Assembly (NCBI RefSeq): GCF_004135605.1
Contig: NZ_SDPT01000002.1
Span: 186,001-250,000, forward strand
Reading direction: 5' to 3'
Source of the DNA: Sphingomonas desiccabilis
GTDB taxonomy: Bacteria > Pseudomonadota > Alphaproteobacteria > Sphingomonadales > Sphingomonadaceae
Length of the DNA stretch: 64,000 bases
The position numbers were made by a program, and so were the translations under genes. Below the pieces are notes generated by a model. The model was not told where the DNA came from. It did no database searches and saw nothing but the letters and a program-made list of their open reading frames with translations. Shown here in pieces: positions 1 through 5,703 of the stretch. Every line of letters starts with the position of its first letter. Position 1 is the stretch's first letter.

Positions 1-824
1 TGGACGATGGGCGTGGCGGGGTGGGCGAACTCTACGCGCTTCGGCCCGAGCGGGTGACGGTGGAGCCGGACGCCAATGGCTGGCCGGTGGCGTTCCGGTA
101 CCGGGTGGGGGCGGAGGTGCAGCGGCTGGCGGCGGAGGATCCCCGGGGGCGGGCGGCGGTGGTGCACATCAAGGCGTTCCATCCGCTCGACGATCATTAT
201 GGGTTGGGGTGCCTGGGGGCGGCGGCGGGAGCGATCGCGGTCCACAATGCGGCGGCGCGCTGGAACAAGGCGCTGCTCGACAATGCGGCGCGGCCCTCGG
301 GCGCGCTGGTCTATGACCCCGGCGACGGCGGCGTGCTGTCGCGCGACCAGTTCGACCGGTTGCGCGCCGAGATGGAGGCGGGCTTCGCGGGCGCCGCCAA
401 CGCCGGGCGGCCGATGCTGCTGGAGGGCGGGCTCAAGTGGCAGGCGATGAGCCTGACGCCCGCCGACATGGATTTCAACGGGCTGAAGGCACAGGCGGCG
501 CGGGAGATCGCGCTGGCGTTCGGGGTGCCGCCGATGCTGCTGGGGCTGCCGGGCGACAACACCTACGCCAATTATCGCGAGGCCAATCGTGCGCTGTGGC
601 GGCTGTCGATCCTGCCGCTCGCCGAGCGGATCCTGGCGGAGCTGAGCCAGGGGCTCGGCGGGCATTTCGCGGATCCGGCGCTGTCGGTGGACCTCGACCG
701 GGTGCCGGCGCTGGCGGAGGACCGCGAGCGGCTGTGGGGCCAAGTGAGCGGGGCGGAGTTCCTGACGCGCGAGGAGAAGCGGGCGATGGTGGGCGTGGGG
801 CCGGTGGTCGGGGCGGGGCTGTAG
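1..824 (+). CDS. Phage/GTA portal protein, 5'-truncated by window edge
   Basis: HK97-type portal protein, forming the dodecameric DNA gate at one capsid vertex. The frame is open from base 3, so the start lies upstream; the first in-window GTG at 21 is probably internal. Visible family features are the HPLDDHYGLG segment, the PSGAL and GDGG stretch, the MDFNGLK segment and the FGVPPMLLGLPGDNTYANYREA block, which is typical of the portal clip/stem. About 274 residues are visible; full-length family members have roughly 380-400. It heads the visible part of the GTA-like cluster. A 142-base gap containing an inverted repeat and then an antisense small ORF separate it from the next cluster gene, unlike the rest of the cluster. 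Confidence 0.9.
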   Translation, partial: DDGRGGVGELYALRPERVTVEPDANGWPVAFRYRVGAEVQRLAAEDPRGRAAVVHIKAFHPLDDHYGLGCLGAAAGAIAVHNAAARWNKALLDNAARPSGALVYDPGDGGVLSRDQFDRLRAEMEAGFAGAANAGRPMLLEGGLKWQAMSLTPADMDFNGLKAQAAREIALAFGVPPMLLGLPGDNTYANYREANRALWRLSILPLAERILAELSQGLGGHFADPALSVDLDRVPALAEDRERLWGQVSGAEFLTREEKRAMVGVGPVVGAGL

Positions 825-843
825 TTCTTGTGCTCCGGGCTTG

Positions 844-928
844 CCCTTCCGTTTGCTTCGAGCCTGTCGAGAAGCCGCCACAAACGTTGCGCCACCGCTT
901 CTCGACAAGCTCGAAGCAAACGGAAGGG
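844..928. repeat. Long inverted repeat (32-bp arms, 21-base loop)
   Basis: Arms 844-875 and 897-928 are reverse complements with one mismatch in 32 positions and flank a 21-base loop. The arm core CTTCGAGC(C/T)TGTCGAGAAG resembles the short palindromic intergenic repeats common in sphingomonad genomes. It lies right after the portal stop codon and could fold into a strong hairpin at the RNA level. No ORF or transposase accompanies it, so it is a non-autonomous (MITE/REP-like) element or a structural terminator. Confidence 0.85.
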
Positions 929-966
929 GTGCGAAGTCCCGCCTGCGCGGGAGCACGGAGGCGGGG

Positions 967-1128
967 TCAGCGCGGGTAAGCTGTTGGCAGGGTGCAGGTG
1001 AGGGTGGTGCGCTCGAAGCGGCCGCCGGCGCCTGCGCACTGCTTGCCGCGGACGAAGGGCATCACGAACGCGATCGAGACCAGGGCCGCGAGTGCGGCGA
1101 ACAGGACGATGCGAAGCCGGCGACGCAT
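967..1128 (-). CDS. Small single-pass membrane protein, antisense within GTA cluster
   Basis: A 53-residue ORF starts with ATG at 1128 and ends with TGA at 967-969. It has an Arg-rich N-terminus (MRRRLR), one hydrophobic helix at about residues 7-26 and a short tail with two cysteines (31 and 45), which could form a disulfide if the tail is periplasmic. It is transcribed against the surrounding phage genes and fills the gap between portal and the DUF6127-like gene. I do not recognise a named family; similar tiny N-terminally anchored proteins with a Cys pair occur in sphingomonads. It may be a real small envelope protein or a fortuitous ORF in GC-rich DNA. The plausible signal-anchor and the lack of a competing plus-strand gene favour a real one. 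Confidence 0.5.
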   Translation of the reverse strand: MRRRLRIVLFAALAALVSIAFVMPFVRGKQCAGAGGRFERTTLTCTLPTAYPR

Positions 1129-1156
1129 GGCCGGGACCTAACAGGCGGAGGCGGCG

Positions 1157-1465
1157 ATGGACAATGCGCAGGTGCTGGCGCAGCTGATGGGCCAGGCGCG
1201 GCAGGACGGGGCCGACCTGGCGACGCTGCGCGCGATGGTGGAGGAAGCGGGCGAGGTCGGCGCGACGCGTGCGCTCACCCGGCTGGGGCTGGAGGACGCG
1301 GCTGCCCATGGCGACATGAAGGAGCTGCGCGAACTACTGGCCGCCTGGCGCGACGCCAAGCGATCGGCGGCACGGGCGGCGATCGGCTGGGTCGTGCGGA
1401 TGCTGCTGGCGCTGGTGCTGGTGGGCGTGGCGGTGAAGACCGGTTTCGGCGCGTGGGTGCGATGA
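1157..1465 (+). CDS. DUF6127-like small membrane protein of the GTA cluster
   Basis: A 102-residue protein with an amphipathic, Ala/Glu-rich helical N-terminal two thirds (about residues 1-75) and one C-terminal transmembrane helix (about 78-97). Small proteins of this shape sit between portal and prohead protease in sphingomonad GTA-like clusters, and I match it to DUF6127 from that position and composition. Role unknown. Its TGA overlaps the ATG of the protease gene (ATGA at 1462-1465), which implies translational coupling. The single membrane anchor is unusual for a virion part, so it may link assembly to the membrane, but that is inference. Confidence 0.65.
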   Translation: MDNAQVLAQLMGQARQDGADLATLRAMVEEAGEVGATRALTRLGLEDAAAHGDMKELRELLAAWRDAKRSAARAAIGWVVRMLLALVLVGVAVKTGFGAWVR

Positions 1466-1837
1466 GCGTGCGCTTTGCCGGCTATGCCGCGATCTTCGGC
1501 GTGCCCGACCGGGGCGGCGACGTAGTGCGTGCGGGCGCCTTTGCCGGCTCCGGACCGGTACCGCTGCTGTGGCAGCACCGGGGAGCGCCGGTAGGGCAGA
1601 TCGAGCAACTGGCGGAGGACAGCCGGGGCCTGCGCGTCATCGGGCGGGTGGAGCTGCCGGAGCTTGCGAGACTGGTTCGGGACGGTGCGCTGGGCGGGCT
1701 GTCGTTCGGATATCGCGTGCAGGCGGCGCGGGCACGGGCGGTGGCGCGAGCTGGAGCGTCTGGACCTGGTCGAGGTGAGCTTGGTCGCGGTGCCGATGCA
1801 GCCGCTGGCGCGGGTCCATGCGGTGGCGCCCGGCTGA
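1462..1837 (+). pseudogene. HK97-type prohead protease, disrupted by one-base frameshift
   Basis: Serine protease that matures the capsid in HK97-like phages. From ATG 1462 the protein reads RFAGYAAIFGVPDRGGDVV, then LLWQH (the conserved catalytic-type His) and GGLSFGYRV (conserved Ser). After about position 1735-1744 homology jumps to the next frame, which gives RELERLDLVEVSLVAVPM and ends with TGA at 1835-1837. The typical C-terminus (ELxxLDLxEVSLV) is therefore intact but in another frame; removing one base, most simply one G in the GGGCGGTGG stretch, restores a 124-residue protein. Without correction the first frame stays open through the capsid gene to 2292. It could be a true inactivating mutation, a sequencing error or, less likely, recoding. 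Confidence 0.8.
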
Positions 1838-1906
1838 AGGCGCGCAGCTTTGAAGCGTGGTGCGGGCGTCCCGGTGGGGCGCCCTTCTCTTTTTCGGGAG
1901 ACGGTG

Positions 1907-2965
1907 ATGATCGAGACCAAGGCAGACGCGCTGGAAGCGAGCTTTGCAGGCGTGGAGGGCGCAGGGGCCCCGGCGGCGCGGCCGATGCTGGCGGGGGCGG
2001 CAGCCCGGCCGGGCGGAGCGGCGTTCGAGGGCTTCGTGCGCAGCGGCGCGACCCTGGAGATGAAGGCGTTCACCGGTACGACCGGCGAGAGCGGCGGCTA
2101 TGCCGTGCCAAGCGAGATCGACCGGCAGATCGAGACGCTGCTCCGGTCGACAAGCCCGATCCGTGCGATCGCGAATGTCGTGAAGGTCGGAAGCGCGGGG
2201 TATCGCAAGCTGGTGACGAGCGGCGGCACGCCGTCGGGCTGGGCGTCGGAGACGGCGGCGCGGCCCGAGACGGCGACGCCGACCTTCCATGAGGTGTCGC
2301 CGCCGATGGGCGACCTGTACGCCAATCCGGCGGCGAGCCAGGCGATGCTGGACGACGCCGCGTTCGACGTGGAGGAATGGCTGGCGGGCGAGATCGCGGC
2401 CGAGTTCGCGGCGGCCGAGGGGCGGGCGTTCGTCGACGGCAGTGGCATCAACCAGCCCAAGGGTTTCCTGCGCGAGCCGGTCTCCACGGCGGGCGATGCG
2501 GCGCGGGCGTTCGGCACCCTCCAGTATCTGCCGAGCGGCGAGGCGGGGGATTTCGGCAGCGAGCCGCAGGACCGGCTGATCGACCTGGTGCAGAGCCTGC
2601 GCGCGCCCTACCGCCAGGGAGCGGTGTTCGTGATGAACGCGGCGACCTCGACCCGCATCCGCAAGCTCAAGACCGCCGACGGCGCGTTCCTGTGGCAGCC
2701 GGGGCTCGTGTCCGGCCAGCCGGACACGCTGCTGGGCTATCCGGTGGTGGAAGCGGAGGAGATGCCGGACATCGCGGCCGGCAGCCTGTCGATCGCGTTC
2801 GGCAACTTCCGACTGGGGTACCTCATCGCCGAGCGGCAGGAGACGCAGATTCTGCGCGATCCCTATTCGAACAAGCCGTTCGTGCACTTCTACGCGACCA
2901 AGCGCGTGGGCGGGCAGGTGAGCAATTCGGAAGCCATCAAGCTGATGAAGTTCGCCGCGGCCTGA
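1907..2965 (+). CDS. HK97-family major capsid protein
   Basis: Major head protein, 352 residues from ATG 1907, which follows a GGAG sequence by about six bases. A longer in-frame start at 1850 exists but lacks a good ribosome site and adds nothing family-like. The HK97 core is clear: GESGGYAVPSEID, then the P-domain block with SPIR, GWASETAARPET, ANPAASQAMLDDA, GRAFVDGSG and the C-terminal segment with GYPVVEAEEMPD and FGNFRLGYLI. The N-terminal delta (scaffold) region before the core is only about 50 residues, short for the family, where 90-120 with a coiled coil is common. It follows the damaged protease gene, which normally removes that delta domain. Confidence 0.92.
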   Translation: MIETKADALEASFAGVEGAGAPAARPMLAGAAARPGGAAFEGFVRSGATLEMKAFTGTTGESGGYAVPSEIDRQIETLLRSTSPIRAIANVVKVGSAGYRKLVTSGGTPSGWASETAARPETATPTFHEVSPPMGDLYANPAASQAMLDDAAFDVEEWLAGEIAAEFAAAEGRAFVDGSGINQPKGFLREPVSTAGDAARAFGTLQYLPSGEAGDFGSEPQDRLIDLVQSLRAPYRQGAVFVMNAATSTRIRKLKTADGAFLWQPGLVSGQPDTLLGYPVVEAEEMPDIAAGSLSIAFGNFRLGYLIAERQETQILRDPYSNKPFVHFYATKRVGGQVSNSEAIKLMKFAAA

Positions 2966-3037
2966 GCGGACACCCTTCCGGCGCGGGGAGAGCCCGCGCC
3001 GGACCCCTTTTCCTGCCCAACGACCACGGAGCTGCCC

Positions 3038-3589
3038 ATGGAGACGCCACCCATCCCGGAGGCGGCGATCGCTGCCGCCTGCGCGGCCGCGCTTGCGCAC
3101 CTGCGCGTGGCGGCGACCCACGAGCAGGCGGTGCTGGAGCAGGCCGCCGCGACCGCCTTTGCCGTGTGCGAGACGTTCACGGGCCATGCGCTGATCGCGC
3201 GCGACTGGCAGGCGGTCGTGCCGGCGACGGCATGCTGGACGCCGCTGCCGGTACAGCCGGTGACGGCGATCACCCGGGTCGACGGCCTGCCGGCGGAGGG
3301 CAGCGCCTTTCCCCTGCCGGCCGGGAGCTATGCGATCGACCTCACCGCCGATGGCGTCGGTTGGGTGAAGGCGATGCTTCCCGGCAGCGCGGGGCGACTG
3401 CGGATCGACTTTCGCGCGGGGCTGGCCGAGGGCTGGGAGACGCTGCCGGCGCCGATTGCGCAAGGCATGGTGCTGCTGATCGCGCATCTGTTCGCAAGCG
3501 GCAGCGCGGGCGGGGAGCCGCCGGCCGCGGTGGCGGCGCTGTGGCGGCCGTGGCGGCGGCTGCGGCTGGCGCCGGAGGTGCGGCGATGA
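3038..3589 (+). CDS. Head-tail connector protein (phiE125 gp8 / GTA gp6-like)
   Basis: A 183-residue protein of the head-tail connector (gp6-like) type, which docks under the portal and extends the DNA channel. The N-terminal half is helical and carries the characteristic ATAFAVCETFTG and RDWQAVVP pair. A small beta-rich insertion follows (PLPVQPVTAITRV, then GRLRIDFRAGLAEGW), then a C-terminal helix beginning PIAQGMVLLIAHLF. ATG 3038 is preceded by CGGAGC at a suitable distance. It lies 72 bases after the capsid gene and its TGA overlaps the next ATG, matching the GTA order. Confidence 0.85.
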   Translation: METPPIPEAAIAAACAAALAHLRVAATHEQAVLEQAAATAFAVCETFTGHALIARDWQAVVPATACWTPLPVQPVTAITRVDGLPAEGSAFPLPAGSYAIDLTADGVGWVKAMLPGSAGRLRIDFRAGLAEGWETLPAPIAQGMVLLIAHLFASGSAGGEPPAAVAALWRPWRRLRLAPEVRR

Positions 3590-3801
3590 GGGCGCGGCTG
3601 CTGGCGCGCGGCGAGGCGGCGGGGGCGCAGGCGGTCGCCGCGGCGGTGACGCGGATCGGCGCGGCTGCGCGGGAAGTCGCCGCCGGGCTGCGGGGGATCC
3701 GGGTCGAGAGCGACGACCGATCGGTGACGATCGAAGGGCGCGGGCTGTGGCGGCGCCGGATCGAGGATGCGCGGGTGCGCTGGCTGGGGGCGGAGCGATG
3801 A
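3586..3801 (+). CDS. Small head-tail region protein of GTA cluster, unknown function
   Basis: A 71-residue Ala/Arg-rich protein with a helical N-terminus and a C-terminal IRVESDDRSVTIEGRGL - RRRIEDARVRWL segment that would form strands followed by a basic tail. Its ATG at 3586 overlaps the connector stop and its TGA overlaps the ATG of the DUF3168 gene, so it is locked into the operon. By position it stands where head-closure or tail-completion (HK97 gp10-like) proteins are encoded, but it is shorter than those and I cannot assign a family. It is probably a virion joint protein, judged from synteny only. Confidence 0.6.
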   Translation: MRARLLARGEAAGAQAVAAAVTRIGAAAREVAAGLRGIRVESDDRSVTIEGRGLWRRRIEDARVRWLGAER

Positions 3802-4199
3802 GCGCACAGGCGGTGCTGGGCGAGGCGCTGGTGGCGGCGCTGACCGCGCATGCCGGCGTCATGCGGGTGGTGACGGCGGTGTTCGATGCGCCGCCGGTGC
3901 GCGCGGCGCGGCCGTATGTGGAGGTGGCGGAGGCGCTGCTGACCGACTGGAGCACCAAGGACATGGCGGGCCGGGAAGGCCGGATCGCGATCGTGCTGCG
4001 CGATGCGGGCGAGCGGCCGGTGCGGCTGCGCGCGCTGGCGGGCGAGGTGGATGCGGCCGTCGAGGCACTGCCGCGCGACCTGGGCGAGGGATGGCGGATC
4101 GCCAGCCTGGTGCCGGTGCGCAGCCGCATCGTGCGCGAGGGCGAGGGACTGTGGGCCGGCACCAACGAATATCGGGTGCGCATGCTGCGGATGCAGTGA
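3798..4199 (+). CDS. DUF3168 family tail terminator-like protein
   Basis: A 133-residue DUF3168 protein, the family of tail terminators in long-tailed phages and GTAs that cap the tail tube at the head-proximal end. The start is ATG 3798, overlapping the previous TGA; an upstream in-frame ATG at 3747 lies inside the preceding gene and is not preferred. Family-like features are the N-terminal LGEALVAALTAHAGV helix, the PYVEVAEALLTDWSTKDMAGREGRI block and the closing strand EYRVRMLRMQ. It is followed after 16 bases by the major tail protein. Confidence 0.85.
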   Translation: MSAQAVLGEALVAALTAHAGVMRVVTAVFDAPPVRAARPYVEVAEALLTDWSTKDMAGREGRIAIVLRDAGERPVRLRALAGEVDAAVEALPRDLGEGWRIASLVPVRSRIVREGEGLWAGTNEYRVRMLRMQ

Positions 4200-4215
4200 C
4201 GAGGGAGACGAAGAC

Positions 4216-4623
4216 ATGGCGGCGGAAAAGGGAAGCGCGTTCCTGTTGAAGGTGGGCGACGGCCAGGTGCCGCCCGGCTTCACCACGGTGGCGGGGCTGC
4301 GTACGACGCAGCTGTCGATCAACGGCGAGGCGGTGGCGATCACGTCCAAGGATTCTGGCGGCTGGCGCGAGCTGCTGTCGGGAGCGGGCGTGCGATCGGT
4401 GAGCGTGTCGGGCGCGGGGGTGTTCACCGGATCGGCGGCGGAGGCTCGGCTGAAGGCGAATGCGCTCGCCGGCACGATCGACGACTACCGGCTGAGCTTC
4501 GAGACCGGCGAGACGATGACGGGACGGTTCCTGCTGACCCGGCTCGACTATGCGGGCGATTACAACGGCGAGCGCAGCTACACGCTGGCGCTGGAAAGCT
4601 CCGGCCCGGTGGTGTCGGCATGA
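4216..4623 (+). CDS. Major tail tube protein (TP901-1 / GTA gp9-like)
   Basis: A 135-residue major tail protein of the TP901-1 type, whose hexamers stack to build the tail tube. The N-terminus KGSAFLLKVGDG and TTVAGLRTTQLSINGEAV is the standard opening of GTA tail proteins, followed by TSKDSGGWRELL and the C-terminal Y-NGERSYTLALESSGPV. ATG 4216 follows a GAGGGAGACG ribosome site, and the stop overlaps the next gene's ATG by four bases. Length and order match Rhodobacter-type GTAs. Confidence 0.9.
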   Translation: MAAEKGSAFLLKVGDGQVPPGFTTVAGLRTTQLSINGEAVAITSKDSGGWRELLSGAGVRSVSVSGAGVFTGSAAEARLKANALAGTIDDYRLSFETGETMTGRFLLTRLDYAGDYNGERSYTLALESSGPVVSA

Positions 4624-4937
4624 GCGGCGAACCGGCCAATCCGGCGCGCGGCGAGGCGGAGCTGCGGGTGGCGGGCGAGCGGCTGGTGCTGCGGCCGAGC
4701 TTTGCCGCGCTGGTCGCGGCGGAGGGCGAGCTGGGGCCGCTGTTCGCGCTGGTCGAGCGGGCGGCGGCGGGGAAGCTGGCGCTCGGCGAACTGGTGGCGC
4801 TGTTCTGGCACTGCCTGCGCGAGCGGCCCGAGGCGCTGACCCGCGAAGCGCTGGGCGAGGCGGTGATCGCGGGCGGACTGGCGGCGGCGACGCCGGCGCT
4901 GCGCCAGTTGCTGGCGCAGATCCTGGGCGGGCGGTGA
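4620..4937 (+). CDS. GTA gp10-like tail assembly chaperone
   Basis: A 105-residue protein with the GTA_gp10 pattern: a short N-terminal strand region (RGEAELRVAGERLVLRPSF) that mimics the tail subunit, followed by helices containing LVALFWHCLRERPEALTREALGEAV. Proteins of this family bind the tape measure during tail assembly and are not part of the finished tail. The ATG overlaps the tail-tube stop and the gene's own stop overlaps the GTG of the following chaperone gene. The two-gene arrangement takes the place of the frameshifted G/GT pair of lambda. Confidence 0.82.
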   Translation: MSGEPANPARGEAELRVAGERLVLRPSFAALVAAEGELGPLFALVERAAAGKLALGELVALFWHCLRERPEALTREALGEAVIAGGLAAATPALRQLLAQILGGR

Positions 4938-5134
4938 GCGAGCGCTTTGCCGAGGCGGCGGTGCGGCTGGCGGGGATTGCGGGGCTGTGGTTCGGCTGGA
5001 GTCCCGACGCCTTCTGGCGGGCGACCCCGGCGGAGCTTGCCGCGGTGGCAAAGGCGGCGGGCGGCGACGCGGGCACGGCGCCGCCCGATTCCGGCACGCT
5101 CGCGCGGCTGATGGAGGCATTCCCGGATGGATGA
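4934..5134 (+). CDS. Phage tail assembly chaperone (rcc01693/TAC_6 type)
   Basis: A 66-residue protein starting with GTG at 4934 (VSERFAEAAVRLAGIAG), which overlaps the previous TGA. The motif GWSPDAFWRATPAELAAV is the hallmark of the small second tail chaperone encoded between gp10 and the tape measure in GTAs. No upstream ATG in this frame gives a sensible protein. The gene overlaps the tape-measure ATG by eight bases. Together with the preceding gene it should load the tape-measure protein before tube polymerisation. Confidence 0.8.
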   Translation: MSERFAEAAVRLAGIAGLWFGWSPDAFWRATPAELAAVAKAAGGDAGTAPPDSGTLARLMEAFPDG

Positions 5135-5690
5135 GGAAATCGAACGGCTGGTGGTGTCGGTGCGCGCCGACACGGCCGGCTTCGCGCGCGACGTCGCGGC
5201 GATGCAGAACAGCCTGGAAGGGCCGTTCGCCAGCGGCGTCGACCGCGCCGGGCGGGCGCTGGAGACGGTGCTCGTGCGGGCGGTGCGCAACGGCTCGATG
5301 GGGTTCGAGGACCTGGGGCGGATCGCCAACCAGGTGCTGGGCGAGATCGCCGCGGGCGCGATGCGGAGCGGACTCGACACGCTGCTGGGCGGGGCGGCGA
5401 GCGGGGGCGGGCTGCTGGGCTCGTTGCTCGGGCTGGTGTCCGGCGCGCCGGGGCGAGCCACGGGCGGTCCGGTCAGCCCGCAGCGGCCCTATTGGGTGGG
5501 CGAGCGCGGGCCGGAGCTGTTCGTGCCCACCAGCAGCGGCAGCATCGCCGCGCCCCAGGCGGGCGGCGGGCGGGACGTGCGGATCGCGATCTCGATCCGG
5601 GCGGGATCGGGCGACGCCCCGCGCGCGCTGGCGCAATCGGGCCGGCAGGTCGCGCGTGCGGTGAAGGCCGCGCTGGTGGACCTTGACTGA
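5127..5690 (+). CDS. Short GTA-type tail tape measure protein
   Basis: A 187-residue tape-measure protein, far shorter than the 600-1000+ residues of typical phages but usual for GTA-like elements, which make short tails. The N-terminus (IERLVVSVRADTAGFARDVAAM) is conserved in GTA tape measures. A central hydrophobic Gly-rich stretch (about residues 85-112) is followed by the conserved ATGGPV-P-RPYWVGERGPELFVP motif of phage tape-measure C-termini. Its 3' end overlaps a TTG-initiated extension of the next ORF, but the real ATG of that gene is at 5704. Confidence 0.85.
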   Translation: MDEEIERLVVSVRADTAGFARDVAAMQNSLEGPFASGVDRAGRALETVLVRAVRNGSMGFEDLGRIANQVLGEIAAGAMRSGLDTLLGGAASGGGLLGSLLGLVSGAPGRATGGPVSPQRPYWVGERGPELFVPTSSGSIAAPQAGGGRDVRIAISIRAGSGDAPRALAQSGRQVARAVKAALVDLD

Positions 5691-5703
5691 GCGGGAGGGC
5701 TCG

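Noticed and set aside
841-2292. A continuous 483-codon frame from before the GTA membrane gene into the capsid gene
   Set aside because: Only its 1462-1740 part is protease; the rest is out-of-frame sequence left open by the frameshift and high GC.
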